Origin: Pseudoselenomonas ruminantium
GTDB taxonomy: Bacteria > Bacillota > Negativicutes > Selenomonadales > Selenomonadaceae
DNA: 50,943 nt
Reading direction: 5' to 3'
Assembly: GCA_902780915.1 (NCBI GenBank)
Contig: CACZHK010000028.1
Span: 1-50,943, forward strand
Part shown: piece after piece, positions 35,056-44,306 of the stretch
How positions within the stretch are numbered: position 1 is the stretch's first letter
Layout: each line of letters starts with the position of its first letter
Program-made: the position numbers and the translations under genes
The notes under the pieces: generated by a model
What the model was told of the DNA's origin: nothing
The model's input: the letters and a program-made list of their open reading frames with translations, nothing else
Database searches by the model: none

Positions 35056-35853
35056 ATGTTAGGGGATAAGCTGCGCGATGAGCGTGAAAGACAGAATCTT
35101 ACCATCAAGGATATAGAGCAGGGCACAAGCATTCGTGCTCTTTACATTGAGTGCATAGAGAAGGGCGAGTATGAAAGCCTGCCAGGAGAAGTCTACACCA
35201 AGGGGTTTATCCGCAATTATGCCACCTTTTTGAAGTTGGATGCCGATGCTTTTGTACAAGAGTTCAACCAGGAAAGGCACCCGGAGGTATTGAGGCAAGA
35301 GGAGCAGCAAGTTGCTGAGGAAAGCACAGCCAAGGGAGATTCCTTTGAGATGGGCAGCGACTTCAAGGTTAGTCTTGAGGAGTCGGCCAACCGCCAGAAC
35401 AAGTTGCTGATAGCTGTGATCTGCCTGTTGGTGCTAGGAGGGGCGTATTTCCTCTTTGCCAGTGGTGATGATGGTCAGGTGGCCAAGGTTCCCCAGCAGG
35501 TGAAGCAGGAAACTGCTGTCAAGAAGGAAGCTCCCAAGGCGGAGCAACCCAAGGTTGCGGCAGTACCTGCCAAGCGTGATGATGTGGAGGTCGTGGCAAA
35601 GTTCGATGATCGTTGCTGGACCCAGGTCATTGCCGATGGCAAGACCCTTTACGAGGGCACCATGGAGAAGGGTAAGACCATGAGCTGGAAGGCCAAAGAG
35701 ACCGTCAGCATCACGGCGGGCAATGCCGGTGCGGTGGCTCTTTCCGTCAACGGCCAGGACATGGGCAAAGTGGGAGAGATTGGCCAGGTAGTTGAGAAGG
35801 TCTTTACTCCTGCAGGAGAGAAGAAGGACGCAGACAAAGGGAATATAAAGTAA
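35056..35853 (+). CDS. rodZ: RodZ-like cytoskeletal/HTH membrane protein
   Basis: RodZ links the MreB cytoskeleton to the cell-wall elongation machinery. Residues 1-70 are the cytoplasmic Cro-like HTH (LGDKLRDERERQNLTIKDIEQGTSI, SLPGEVYTKGFIRNYATFL). Residues about 116-136 form one membrane segment (LLIAVICLLVLGGAYFLFA). A charged linker follows, then the extracytoplasmic DUF4115 domain (about 185-260, CWTQVIADGKTLYEG, TAGNAGAVALSVNGQDMG). The length is 265 residues. ATG 35056 was chosen because GGGAGGG lies 9 nt upstream. In Clostridia this gene commonly precedes a radical SAM methylthiotransferase or pgsA; here ygiQ starts 16 nt later. Confidence 0.88.
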   Translation: MLGDKLRDERERQNLTIKDIEQGTSIRALYIECIEKGEYESLPGEVYTKGFIRNYATFLKLDADAFVQEFNQERHPEVLRQEEQQVAEESTAKGDSFEMGSDFKVSLEESANRQNKLLIAVICLLVLGGAYFLFASGDDGQVAKVPQQVKQETAVKKEAPKAEQPKVAAVPAKRDDVEVVAKFDDRCWTQVIADGKTLYEGTMEKGKTMSWKAKETVSITAGNAGAVALSVNGQDMGKVGEIGQVVEKVFTPAGEKKDADKGNIK

Positions 35854-35869
35854 GGACAAGGATAAATAA

Positions 35870-37756
35870 ATGCAGGATTTTTTGCCGATTTGCCAAGAAG
35901 ATATGGAAAGGCGAGGATGGGAGCAGCCGGACTTTGTGTTTGTGTCCGGGGATGCTTATGTGGATCACCCCAGCTTTGGGCCTGCCATTCTCTGCCGCCT
36001 GCTGGAAAAGCACGGCTATAAAGTCGGTATTATTCCCCAGCCGGACTGGCATTCTCCCAGGGACTTTATGGCCCTGGGGAAACCACGGCTGGCTTTTCTT
36101 GTTTCTGCGGGTAACATGGATTCCCTGCTGAACCAATTTACCGCCGCCAAGAAGAAGCGCCGCCAGGATGCCTATTCTCCTGGGGGGAAGGCGGGTCACA
36201 GGCCCTTGAGGGCTACGGCCGTATACTGCCACAAGCTTCGGGAAATATATCCCGAGGTGCCCATCGTCATCGGGGGCATTGAGGCCAGTCTCAGGCGGTT
36301 TGCCCATTACGATTACTGGTCTGAGGCAGTGCGGCCCTCCATGCTGGCGGAGTCCGGCGCAGATCTTTTGGTCTATGGCATGGGAGAAAAGGCTCTCCTT
36401 GCTATTGCGGCAGATCTGCAGCAGGGAGTGGAGATAGGCAATATCCAGGATGTGCCGGGAACCTGCTATAAGGTGCCGGACTTTGACTATATCTGGGATT
36501 ACCTGCCACTGGCCTCTTTTGAGGAAGTGGCAGAGGACAAGAAGAAATTTGCCGAAGCCTATAAACTGGAATATTTGGAGCAGGATGCCCTGAGGGGCAG
36601 GAAAATGGCCCAGCAGAATGGGGATATCTGCGTGGTGCAGAACCCGCCCTCGCCGCCTCTGACGGAAGCGGAAATGGATGAGATTTATGACCTGCCTTAC
36701 CGTCGTACCTGGCATCCCATCTACGATAATGCGGGAGGCGTGCCCGCAATAAAGGAAGTGCAGTTCAGCCTGGTAAGCCAGCGGGGGTGCTTCGGCGGTT
36801 GCAACTTCTGTGCCATTATCTCCCATGAGGGCAGGGTTATTCAGCGGCGCAGCCAGGAGTCAATCCTGAGGGAAGCGGAAATCCTCACCAAGCTGCCAGG
36901 GTTCAAGGGCTATATCCACGATGTAGGCGGTCCTACCGCTAATTTCCGCCAACCATCCTGCCAGAAGCAGATGCAGCGCGGCACTTGCCGGGGGAAGGAT
37001 TGCCTTTCCCCGGTGCCTTGCAGGAATCTGGAGGCAGACCATGGTGATTATCTGGAACTGCTGCGTAAGCTCAGGGCCTTGCCGGGGGTCAAGAAGGTCT
37101 TTGTGCGTTCCGGCCTGCGCTTTGACTACATCATGAAGGCGAAGGACGGCAGGGAGTTTTTGGAGGAGCTTTGCAAATACCATGTCAGCGGACAGCTCAA
37201 GATTGCTCCTGAGCACATCACAGACAGGGTAACCTGGGTCATGGGCAAGTCCAATAAAAAGGTTTATGTGGACTTTGTGCGGAGGTTTGAAGCTGTCAAC
37301 AAGAAGCTGGGAAAAAAGCAGTATCTGGTGCCATATTTCATGTCCAGCCATCCTGGTGCAACCCTCAAGGACGCTGTGGAACTGGCAGAGTTCCTGCACG
37401 AGATGGGCTACCACCCCCAGCAGGTGCAGGACTTCATACCGACACCGGGGACTCTTTCCACCTGCATGTATTACACGGGCATTCACCCGCTAACGGGTGA
37501 GAAAATCTACACAGCCAAGAGCTATGAGGAAAAGCAGATGCAGCGGGCTCTAATGCAGTATTGGCTGCCAGGGAACTATGAACTTGTCTGCAAGGCTCTG
37601 AAGGCTGCTCACAGGGAAGATCTCATTGGCTATGACAGGCACTGCCTGGTGCGCCCTCGCAAGCAGGGGGCCAGGGCAGAAGGGCAAGGCAAGGAACCAA
37701 GCAAGCATAACAAGCATAACAGCAGCAATACAAGGAAAAAGAAGGTGCACAGATGA
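35870..37756 (+). CDS. ygiQ: YgiQ-family radical SAM protein
   Basis: A large radical SAM protein of the YgiQ family; function unknown. The N-terminal domain (about 1-290) has [22 protein letters not shown] and [17 protein letters not shown], all typical. The cluster motif CFGGCNFC gives Cys307, Cys311 and Cys314. Further family cysteines are in [18 protein letters not shown]. The C-terminal domain includes [19 protein letters not shown] and [16 protein letters not shown]. The last 30 residues are a Lys/Asn/His-rich tail. The length of 628 residues fits the shorter YgiQ proteins. The stop overlaps the nrdR start (ATGA), so the two are translationally coupled. Confidence 0.92.
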   Translation: MQDFLPICQEDMERRGWEQPDFVFVSGDAYVDHPSFGPAILCRLLEKHGYKVGIIPQPDWHSPRDFMALGKPRLAFLVSAGNMDSLLNQFTAAKKKRRQDAYSPGGKAGHRPLRATAVYCHKLREIYPEVPIVIGGIEASLRRFAHYDYWSEAVRPSMLAESGADLLVYGMGEKALLAIAADLQQGVEIGNIQDVPGTCYKVPDFDYIWDYLPLASFEEVAEDKKKFAEAYKLEYLEQDALRGRKMAQQNGDICVVQNPPSPPLTEAEMDEIYDLPYRRTWHPIYDNAGGVPAIKEVQFSLVSQRGCFGGCNFCAIISHEGRVIQRRSQESILREAEILTKLPGFKGYIHDVGGPTANFRQPSCQKQMQRGTCRGKDCLSPVPCRNLEADHGDYLELLRKLRALPGVKKVFVRSGLRFDYIMKAKDGREFLEELCKYHVSGQLKIAPEHITDRVTWVMGKSNKKVYVDFVRRFEAVNKKLGKKQYLVPYFMSSHPGATLKDAVELAEFLHEMGYHPQQVQDFIPTPGTLSTCMYYTGIHPLTGEKIYTAKSYEEKQMQRALMQYWLPGNYELVCKALKAAHREDLIGYDRHCLVRPRKQGARAEGQGKEPSKHNKHNSSNTRKKKVHR

Positions 37757-38181
37757 AATGTCCATATTGTCGCCGGGAATGCAATGGCTGTCATAAGCGC
37801 TTCACCACATATGAGGTGGTGGAGAAGGTGCCTTTGATGGTAGTGAAGCATGACGGGCGCCGGGAGCCTTTTGACCGGGACAAGATGCTGAACGGCATTA
37901 TCCGTTCCTGCGACAAGCGGGATATTTCCATGGAGCGCATTCTCAATTTTGTAAGCGACGTGGAACGGGATATCCGCAATACCATGGTGCAGGAGGTGCC
38001 TTCCAAGAAGATTGGCGAGATGATCATGGAGCGGCTGAAGGATTTTGACGAGGTGGCCTATATCCGCTTTGCTTCTGTTTATAGACGTTTTGCGGATATC
38101 ACTAATTTTCTTGAGGAACTCAAGGGGCTCCAGGAGCGAAAAAACCGCCCCCTGGATATCAGGTATCATGGGCAGGATTAA
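37753..38181 (+). CDS. nrdR: ribonucleotide reductase regulator NrdR with a shortened zinc ribbon
   Basis: NrdR represses ribonucleotide reductase genes, binding DNA through a zinc ribbon and sensing ATP/dATP through an ATP-cone. Normal proteins begin MKCPxC, then about 21-24 residues with the VxDSR motif, then RRRECxxCxxRFTTYE. Here MKCPYC runs straight into [15 protein letters not shown], so Cys3, Cys6, Cys10 and Cys13 are squeezed into 11 residues. About 21 residues (63 nt) are missing in frame. The ATP-cone (about 25-120, [43 protein letters not shown]) is intact. The total is 142 residues. Zinc and NrdR-box binding are doubtful unless this is an assembly error. The start overlaps the ygiQ stop. 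Confidence 0.9.
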   Translation: MKCPYCRRECNGCHKRFTTYEVVEKVPLMVVKHDGRREPFDRDKMLNGIIRSCDKRDISMERILNFVSDVERDIRNTMVQEVPSKKIGEMIMERLKDFDEVAYIRFASVYRRFADITNFLEELKGLQERKNRPLDIRYHGQD

Positions 38182-38205
38182 AATAAGCAAGCGAGGTCAG
38201 AAAAT

Positions 38206-39930
38206 TTGGATTGGGCATTGAAAAAGGAATTGCAGCAACTGCTGGCAGAGGAACAGGGATACTACCGCTATCCTCCTGGCACCAGGACGAAGTTTGCCCT
38301 GGTCTATCCCAATTCCTATTTTGTGGGTATGTCCAATCTGGGACTGCATATCATCTATGAGCTGCTGAACAAGCGGACAGATACTGCCTGTGAGCGCGTC
38401 TTCCTGCCGGAGCGCAAGAAAATCCAGCAGTATGAGAACACTAGAACCCCCATTATGAGCGTGGAGTCACAGTTGCCCCTGCTGGAGTTCGAGCTGATAG
38501 GCTTTGTGCTCTCTTTCGAGATGGATTACTTCAATCTAGTGAAGATCTTGGAGTTGGGAAAGGTCAGGCTGCGCTCTGAGGAGCGAGGGGAACAGGATCC
38601 GCTGGTGATTGCAGGCGGCCCCTGCGCCACCTTCAACCCTGAGCCCCTGTCACAGGTGGTGGATGCCTTTGTCATTGGCGAGGGCGAGGTCATCATGCCG
38701 GGGCTGATGGATGCTTACCACGAGGCCAGGGTCAAGGGGCTTGGCCGCAGGGACACGCTGGCGAAACTTTCGCAGGTGCCCGGTGTCTATGTGCCATCTC
38801 TCTATGAGCACAAGTACGACGAGATGGGCAGGCTCCTGGCCATCGAGTCCCTGCCAGGTGCTCCGGCGAAGGTTTCTCGCCAATGGGTGAAGGATTTGGA
38901 TGCATATCCTGCCCATACGGTGGTGGTTACTGACAATACGGAGTTCAACTTCTACCTCATTGAGACGGCTCGGGGCTGTGGGCGTCATTGCCGCTTCTGC
39001 ATGGCGGGCTACTGCTTCAGAAGGCCCCGCAACCGTTCGTTGGAGGTCATCAACGGGGAAGTGCAGGAGGCGCTGAAGTACAGGAAGCGCCTCGGTCTCA
39101 TGGGGGCCGCTATTTCAGACTACCCGGAGATTGACGAGCTCTGCCGGGATATCCTGGGCGAGGGCTTGTCCATGTCCGTGGCTTCTTTCCGGGCAGATTC
39201 AGTTACGGAGGAACTGGTGGAATCATTAGCCAGGAGTGGCCTCAAGACACTGACCATTGCCCCAGAGGCGGGCAGCACCCGCATGAGGGCGGTCATCAAC
39301 AAGGGGATTGAGGAGGAGCATGTCTTCAAAACTGTGCGGCTGGGGCTGAAGGCCGGCATCAAGAATTTCAAACTCTACATCATGGTAGGGCTGCCCTTTG
39401 AGCAGGAGGAAGATATTGAAGCCATAATAGAACTGGCCCAACGGGTCAAGGACTATATGGAGGAGCAGGGCAGCAAGGGCACCCTTACCCTAAGCGTCAA
39501 TCCTTTTATTCCCAAACCCTTCACCCCTTTCCAGTGGGTGCCTATGGCCGACAGGAAAGTGGTGGAGCAGAAGCTGAAGCATCTGGAAAAATCCTTGCGG
39601 GGCAGGAAGCAAATCGTGGTCAATGTTGAATCTCCCAAGGAAGCCTATGTGCAGGGCGTGCTGGCCCGGGGGGGACGGCACGTAGGAGAGGCGCTTCTGA
39701 GGGCCTGCGAGGCGGGGGGCAGCAAGTCCTTCAAGAAAGCCCTGAAGGATTTGGGAATCAGGGCCGAGGACGAACTCTACCGTGAGCGTGGGGAAGAGGA
39801 AATCTTTCCCTGGGAACGGCTGGACATGGGCTTTACCAGAAAATACCTTTATCAGGAACTGAAGTGGGCTGAAGAACTGAAAACAACAATTCCCTGCTTT
39901 GACAACTGCCACCGTTGCGGTGTATGCTGA
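38206..39930 (+). CDS. B12-binding-type radical SAM protein (TIGR03960-like)
   Basis: Radical SAM protein with an N-terminal cobalamin-binding-like Rossmann domain (about 25-165, VGMSNLGLHIIYELLN, VIAGGPCATFNPEPL) and a central radical SAM core whose CGRHCRFC gives Cys258, Cys262 and Cys265. KTLTIAPEAGSTRMRAVINKG and FKLYIMVGLPFEQEEDI follow. The C-terminus ends in a cysteine cluster (IPCFDNCHRCGVC), possibly for a second metal or Fe-S site. In many Clostridia the gene is next to a DUF2344 (TIGR03936) gene and ribonuclease G; neither is here. The reaction is unknown. The start is TTG 38206 with GAGGT 9 nt upstream, 24 nt after nrdR. Confidence 0.85.
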   Translation: MDWALKKELQQLLAEEQGYYRYPPGTRTKFALVYPNSYFVGMSNLGLHIIYELLNKRTDTACERVFLPERKKIQQYENTRTPIMSVESQLPLLEFELIGFVLSFEMDYFNLVKILELGKVRLRSEERGEQDPLVIAGGPCATFNPEPLSQVVDAFVIGEGEVIMPGLMDAYHEARVKGLGRRDTLAKLSQVPGVYVPSLYEHKYDEMGRLLAIESLPGAPAKVSRQWVKDLDAYPAHTVVVTDNTEFNFYLIETARGCGRHCRFCMAGYCFRRPRNRSLEVINGEVQEALKYRKRLGLMGAAISDYPEIDELCRDILGEGLSMSVASFRADSVTEELVESLARSGLKTLTIAPEAGSTRMRAVINKGIEEEHVFKTVRLGLKAGIKNFKLYIMVGLPFEQEEDIEAIIELAQRVKDYMEEQGSKGTLTLSVNPFIPKPFTPFQWVPMADRKVVEQKLKHLEKSLRGRKQIVVNVESPKEAYVQGVLARGGRHVGEALLRACEAGGSKSFKKALKDLGIRAEDELYRERGEEEIFPWERLDMGFTRKYLYQELKWAEELKTTIPCFDNCHRCGVC

Positions 39931-39974
39931 ATATAGCCTTAATAATCTTAGTATAGTCAAAAGGATGTGCTGTT

Positions 39975-40796
39975 ATGAGCTTTGTCCTGGAACATATGAA
40001 TAGCAACCTATGGCGGGGAAGATTCACCCACTTTCCCAGTGATGTGCTGGAGCATGGAATTTCCGCCCGTCTTGGTGGCCTGAGCGCCAATCCCTACAGC
40101 GCCCTCAACATGGGGCTTCATGTGGGTGACAATCCAGAAAGAGTCATTGAAAACCGCAGGCGTTTCCTGCATGCTTTGGAACTCAAAGCAGAAGATGTAT
40201 GCAGCCCCCAGCAGGTGCATGGCACCCAGGTCCTACGTGTGAACTGGGAGGACAGGGGCAGGGGAGCCTTGGATTACGGCACGGCAATATCCGAGACTGA
40301 TGCCTTGATCACCAACGCCTTGGGCGTGCCTTTGTTGCTTTGCTTTGCCGATTGCGTGCCCCTGCTGTTCTTTGACCCCGAGAATGGCGCCATTGGCGTG
40401 GCCCATGCGGGGTGGAAGGGCACCGTGGGCCGCATTGGGGAAAAGACGGTGCAGGCCATGGCAGCGGAATTCGGCACGGAGCCTGGCAAGCTTTTGGTGG
40501 GCATCGGCCCTTCCATTGGCCCGGACTGCTTCACCGTGGGCGAGGAAGTGGCGGAGAAGTTCCGTGAGGCTTTCCCGGACTATCATGAGCAGATTCTCTC
40601 TCAGAGAGAGGACGGGCTTCATGCTGATCTCTGGACTGCCAACCAGCTGCAACTGGAAGAGGCGGGCATAGCTCCTGCCAATATTGAGTGTGCCAATGCC
40701 TGCACCAGCTGTGAGCACAAGTGGTATTTCTCTTACCGTGCTGACGGGGGAGACACGGGGCGACTGGCTGCGGTTATGGCCTTGAAAAAATACTGA
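39975..40796 (+). CDS. pgeF: purine nucleoside phosphorylase / YfiH (LACC1-like) protein
   Basis: YfiH/YlmD proteins, once called laccases, act as purine nucleoside phosphorylase/adenosine deaminase and in E. coli help maintain peptidoglycan composition. The metal triad His82 (PQQVHG), Cys127 (CFADCVPL) and His144 (VAHAGWKG) is present. The second conserved block CTSCEHKWYFSYRADGGDTGR lies at the C-terminus. The length is 273 residues. It opens the ylm-type cluster; yggS begins 11 nt later. AAGGA lies 10-11 nt upstream of ATG 39975. Confidence 0.9.
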   Translation: MSFVLEHMNSNLWRGRFTHFPSDVLEHGISARLGGLSANPYSALNMGLHVGDNPERVIENRRRFLHALELKAEDVCSPQQVHGTQVLRVNWEDRGRGALDYGTAISETDALITNALGVPLLLCFADCVPLLFFDPENGAIGVAHAGWKGTVGRIGEKTVQAMAAEFGTEPGKLLVGIGPSIGPDCFTVGEEVAEKFREAFPDYHEQILSQREDGLHADLWTANQLQLEEAGIAPANIECANACTSCEHKWYFSYRADGGDTGRLAAVMALKKY

Positions 40797-40807
40797 GGTG
40801 GACTTGC

Positions 40808-41500
40808 ATGATAAGGGAAAATTATCAGAAGGTCTTGGAATCCATCGAGGCGGCCAGAGCCAGAAGGACGCGAGTTCCCCAAGAGGAGCCTGTGACGCTT
40901 ATCGCTGTCACCAAGAACCATGACGTGGCCGCTATGCGAGAGGCCATCGATGCCGGGGCCCATGAGGTGGGCGAGAACCGCATTCAGGAGGCCAAGGGCA
41001 AGTTTGAGCAACTGGACAGGCAGGTCAACTGGCACCTCATCGGCCACTTGCAGACCAACAAGGCCAAGCAGGCGGTGAAATACTTTGATCTCATACATTC
41101 TGTGGACAGCATCCATCTGGCTGAGGTTTTGGAGAAGGAAGCAGAGAAGCAGGGCAAGGTGCAGGATATCCTCCTGCAGGTAAACCTAGCTAAGGAGGAA
41201 AGCAAGTCCGGGCTGGAGAAGGAAGAGCTCATGGAGGTCTTCCGTCAGGTGGACAGCTTCGGGCATCTGCGCATACGGGGGCTCATGTGCATGGCTCCCA
41301 ACTATGAAGAAGTGGAACTTTGCCGCCCTCTCTTCCGGGAGATGTACGGCCTTTACCGCCAGGTGCAGGAGAGGTCCTGGCAGAGGGCCAAGGTGGATTA
41401 CCTGTCCATGGGTATGTCCCATGATTATGAAATTGCCGTGGAAGAAGGGGCCAACATAGTCCGGGTGGGCACAGCCATCTTCGGGCCACGCCAGTATTAG
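40808..41500 (+). CDS. yggS: PLP homeostasis protein YggS (YlmE)
   Basis: A PLP-binding fold-III protein that buffers pyridoxal phosphate. The PLP lysine is Lys36 in LIAVTKNHDV. AGAHEVGENRIQEAKGK, HLIGHLQTNKAK, GLMCMAPNY and LSMGMSHDYEIAVEEGANIVRVGTAIFG are all family signatures. The length of 230 residues is standard. TGAGGTGG precedes ATG 40808. The pair yggS-sepF is the standard Firmicute order. Confidence 0.95.
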   Translation: MIRENYQKVLESIEAARARRTRVPQEEPVTLIAVTKNHDVAAMREAIDAGAHEVGENRIQEAKGKFEQLDRQVNWHLIGHLQTNKAKQAVKYFDLIHSVDSIHLAEVLEKEAEKQGKVQDILLQVNLAKEESKSGLEKEELMEVFRQVDSFGHLRIRGLMCMAPNYEEVELCRPLFREMYGLYRQVQERSWQRAKVDYLSMGMSHDYEIAVEEGANIVRVGTAIFGPRQY

Positions 41501-41513
41501 GGGAGTGAAAAAT

Positions 41514-42011
41514 ATGAATATCTTTGATAAAGTCTGTGGGAAAATGGGACTCATGGACCCGGAGGACGAGAAGGAAGAGTTGGAGGAGTACTTCGAAGAA
41601 GAAGAGAAGAAGCCCAGCTTCATGAAGCAGGATGAGGGAAATAGAATGGATCAGCATAATGAAGGCAGCAACAATGTGGTGGACTTCCACAGCGCCGCTT
41701 CCGCCCGAGAGAGTGCGGCAGCAGCCTACAAGGTGAAGGTAGTGGTCATCGAGCCCAAGTCCTTTGACGATGCCCAGCAGGTGGCCAACAACCTCCGTGA
41801 GAAGAAGCCCGTGGTTATCAATTTCGAGCACACCGAGGGCGAGGCGGCCAAGCGCATTATCGACTTTATCAGCGGTACCACCTATGCCCTCAACGGCGAG
41901 ATCAAGAAGGTGGGCCACAATGTCTTCCTCTGTGCTCCCAGTAACGTGAATGTGAGCTATACCGAGGAAGAGAAGAAGGTTTCGGCAGAGATGCCCTGGC
42001 TGAAGAAGTAA
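41514..42011 (+). CDS. sepF: cell division protein SepF (canonical copy)
   Basis: SepF binds FtsZ and the membrane at the division septum. An N-terminal amphipathic helix (MNIFDKVCGKMGLM), an acidic stretch (PEDEKEELEEYFEEEE), a linker and the SepF core (about 72-150; VVVIEPKSFDDAQQVANNLREKKPVVINFEHTEG, RIIDFISGTTYALNGEIKKVGHNVFLCAPSNVNV) are all present. It is much closer to Bacillus SepF than the copy at 30437. ATG 41514 was chosen because GGGGAG lies about 8 nt upstream; GTG 41505 overlaps that site. It lies between yggS and proC in the ylm cluster, so it is the expected ortholog. Confidence 0.93.
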   Translation: MNIFDKVCGKMGLMDPEDEKEELEEYFEEEEKKPSFMKQDEGNRMDQHNEGSNNVVDFHSAASARESAAAAYKVKVVVIEPKSFDDAQQVANNLREKKPVVINFEHTEGEAAKRIIDFISGTTYALNGEIKKVGHNVFLCAPSNVNVSYTEEEKKVSAEMPWLKK

Positions 42012-42023
42012 GGGGCGATGACG

Positions 42024-42833
42024 ATGCTGGCTGATGTGAAGCTTGGTTTTATCGGCGGCGGTGCCATGGCAGAGGCCATCACCGCCGGACTGATAGGGGG
42101 CAAGGTGCTGCCTGCCGGGAATATCTTCATTTCCGACCACAAGGCTGCCCGCTGCGAGGAACTGGCGGATCGCTATGGCGTTAATGCCAAGGTGGAGGCA
42201 GATTTCCTGCCCAGGGTGGATTTCCTTATCCTGGCAGTGAAGCCCCAGGTGGCTGCTAAGGCTCTGGCGGAAATCAAGGACGGCCTGGCCAGGGAAACGG
42301 TGCTGATTTCCATCGTGGCAGGCCTGACGCTGGACTCTTTGGAGGGAGCCTTGGGCCAGCGGCCTCTGGTGCGGGTGATGCCCAATACGCCGCTGGCTGT
42401 GGGGGCGGGGATGTCTGCCATGGCCGTCAATGCCCTGGTGGATGAGGAAGCAGCTGCTGCCGTGCGGGAGATTTTCGCCTCCGGCGGTGAGGCCATTCAG
42501 GTGAAGGAAGAACAGCTGGACGCGGTGACGGGACTTTCTGGCAGCGGCCCGGCTTATGGCTTCCTGGTGATTGATGCTCTGGCTGACGGCGGCGTGGCCG
42601 CAGGACTCAAGCGGTCCGATGCCATTAAATTGGCGGCTCAGACCATGCTTGGCGCAGCCCAGATGGTGCTGAAGACTGGCAGCCACCCGGACGTCCTGCG
42701 TGATCAGGTCACCAGCCCGGCTGGCACCACCATCGAAGGGGTGCGGACGCTGGAAAAGGCTGGTCTCAGAAGCGCCCTCATCGAGGCTGTGCTGGCGGCT
42801 GCGGAAAGGTCCCGTGCTCTGGGCAGGAAGTAA
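42024..42833 (+). CDS. proC: pyrroline-5-carboxylate reductase
   Basis: ProC makes proline from pyrroline-5-carboxylate with NADPH. The Rossmann motif GFIGGGAMAEA is near residues 8-18, VKPQVAAKAL in the middle, RVMPNTPLAVGAGMSA, and the C-terminal signature LSGSGPAYGFLVIDALADGG and SPAGTTIEGVRTLE. The length of 269 residues is normal. ATG 42024 is placed 8 nt after AGGGG; ATG 42018 would be only 2 nt from it. It occupies the place where ylmG (YggT) usually sits between sepF and ylmH. Confidence 0.94.
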   Translation: MLADVKLGFIGGGAMAEAITAGLIGGKVLPAGNIFISDHKAARCEELADRYGVNAKVEADFLPRVDFLILAVKPQVAAKALAEIKDGLARETVLISIVAGLTLDSLEGALGQRPLVRVMPNTPLAVGAGMSAMAVNALVDEEAAAAVREIFASGGEAIQVKEEQLDAVTGLSGSGPAYGFLVIDALADGGVAAGLKRSDAIKLAAQTMLGAAQMVLKTGSHPDVLRDQVTSPAGTTIEGVRTLEKAGLRSALIEAVLAAAERSRALGRK

Positions 42834-42851
42834 GAAGAACAGGTTGAAGAT

Positions 42852-43652
42852 ATGGCAAAGAATACGGAACAGAAAGAAAAACTCATACGCTTTTACAGAG
42901 GCACGGAGGGCGAGGAAGCTGCTGTCAAGCTGGTGGATTTGGCCGAGCAGGTGCTGCGTAGCCAGAAATTCCGTCTCAGCGGCTTTCTCGATCCATTCGG
43001 CCAGGAAATAGCCGAGACGGTGGCAGCCAACTACTCTGAGCTCAAAGTGGATTTTGAGGGCGGCTACCAAGGCGCAGAGCGCGCCAGGGCGGTCTTTGTC
43101 CATGCTGATTTCCCGGGCACGCCAGGAGGCTTTGACCTGGATTGCGTGGAAGCCAGGTGGAACGGCCAGTTTGCACGCCTTTCCCATCGTGATGTGTTGG
43201 GAGCCTTGATGTCCCTCGGCATTGAGCGAGACAGGTTCGGCGACCTGCTGGTGGCTAGCGACAGCGTGAAGATTGTCTGCGACAGCAAACTGGCTGACTT
43301 CTTGCTGCAGGAGCTCAGGCAGATTGGCCCAGTGGGAGTGGAGTGTGCCCAAGTGGAACTTTCCTCCATTGCCCCCAAGGAGGAGCGGTGCAAGGAAATA
43401 AGCGCTACCGTGGCTTCTCTCAGAGTAGATGCCATTGCCGCCGCAGGCTTTGGCTTTTCCCGCAGCCGGGCGGCTTCGGATATCGCAGCTGACAAGCTAA
43501 AGCTCAACTGGCAACCCGTAAAGAACGCTTCACAGACTGTCAAGGAGGGAGATATGCTCTCCATGCGGGGGAGAGGACGGCTGGAAGTTGCTGAAATCCG
43601 TGGTACCACCAAGAAGGGACGCACAGCCTTGACGTTGAAACGTTACTTCTGA
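42852..43652 (+). CDS. ylmH: S4-domain RNA-binding protein YlmH
   Basis: YlmH is a ribosome-associated S4-domain protein; in Bacillus recent work links it to rescue of stalled ribosomes and it affects division. The N-terminal part (about 1-80) includes the conserved KxSGFLDPF-type stretch (RLSGFLDPFGQEIAE). The central RBD-like part has FARLSHRDVLGALMSLGIERDRFGDLLV. The S4 domain covers about 190-255 (LRVDAIAAAGFGFSRSRAASDIAADKLKLNWQ, VKEGDMLSMRGRGRLEV). The length is 266 residues. It is located directly before divIVA as in other Firmicutes. Confidence 0.9.
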   Translation: MAKNTEQKEKLIRFYRGTEGEEAAVKLVDLAEQVLRSQKFRLSGFLDPFGQEIAETVAANYSELKVDFEGGYQGAERARAVFVHADFPGTPGGFDLDCVEARWNGQFARLSHRDVLGALMSLGIERDRFGDLLVASDSVKIVCDSKLADFLLQELRQIGPVGVECAQVELSSIAPKEERCKEISATVASLRVDAIAAAGFGFSRSRAASDIAADKLKLNWQPVKNASQTVKEGDMLSMRGRGRLEVAEIRGTTKKGRTALTLKRYF

Positions 43653-43673
43653 TAATGAATATGATAGGGGATA

Positions 43674-44300
43674 ATGAACTTGCTTACACCAATGGACATA
43701 CACAACAAGGAATTCAAGCACAGCTTTCGTGGCTATAATGAAGATGAAATCGATGAGTTCCTTGATAGGGTAGTCAACGACTATGAGAAGCTTTTCCGTG
43801 AGAATGACAAGCTCAAGGAAGAGGTAGCACGCCTGCAGAAAGATGCAGACAGTTACCAGGAGAGGGAGAAGAGCATCAACGACACACTGCTGCTGGCCCA
43901 GAAGACTTCTCAGGAAGTGACGGATAATGCCCGTCAAACTGCGGCAGACATGAAGGACAACGCTGCCAAGGAATGCGAGAACATGCGCCAGGAAGCGGAG
44001 ATGGAGGCCAAGAAAAAGCTGGATGAGGCTTCCAATAAAGTTCGTGCTATCGTGGCCGAGTATGACCGCCTGGTGCGGGAAAAGAACCAGTTTCTGCGCA
44101 AGGTGAAACTCACCATGGAGTCCGAACTGGCCGTGCTGAATCAGACCATCAGCGAACTGCCCAACCCCGAGGCAGAGGAGAAGGCCCGCGAAGAGCTTTC
44201 CGTGGAGGTCACGCTCCAGGAGCGCGAGTCCCTAGGCCAGACTGCTGCCCAGGAAAATGCTCCTGCAGAGCATGAACCGGCTCAGACGCAGGAGGCTTGA
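43674..44300 (+). CDS. divIVA: DivIVA-family cell division/polarity protein
   Basis: DivIVA senses membrane curvature at poles and septa and recruits partner proteins. The N-terminal lipid-binding motif is typical: LLTPMDIHNKEFKHSFRGYNEDEIDEFLDRV (residues about 3-33). A long coiled coil follows (about 35-165, rich in Glu/Lys/Gln), ending in a Glu/Ala/Gln-rich tail. The length of 208 residues is usual. AGGGG lies 4 nt upstream of ATG 43674. In Bacillus ileS follows; here lspA follows after 6 nt. Confidence 0.93.
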   Translation: MNLLTPMDIHNKEFKHSFRGYNEDEIDEFLDRVVNDYEKLFRENDKLKEEVARLQKDADSYQEREKSINDTLLLAQKTSQEVTDNARQTAADMKDNAAKECENMRQEAEMEAKKKLDEASNKVRAIVAEYDRLVREKNQFLRKVKLTMESELAVLNQTISELPNPEAEEKAREELSVEVTLQERESLGQTAAQENAPAEHEPAQTQEA

Positions 44301-44306
44301 GCTTAA

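Noticed and set aside
41283..43352. Long reverse-strand open frame (about 690 codons) across yggS, sepF, proC and ylmH
   Set aside because: It lies antisense to four well-supported genes, has His/Leu-rich composition typical of the complement of GC-biased coding sequence, and shows no family motif or ribosome site.
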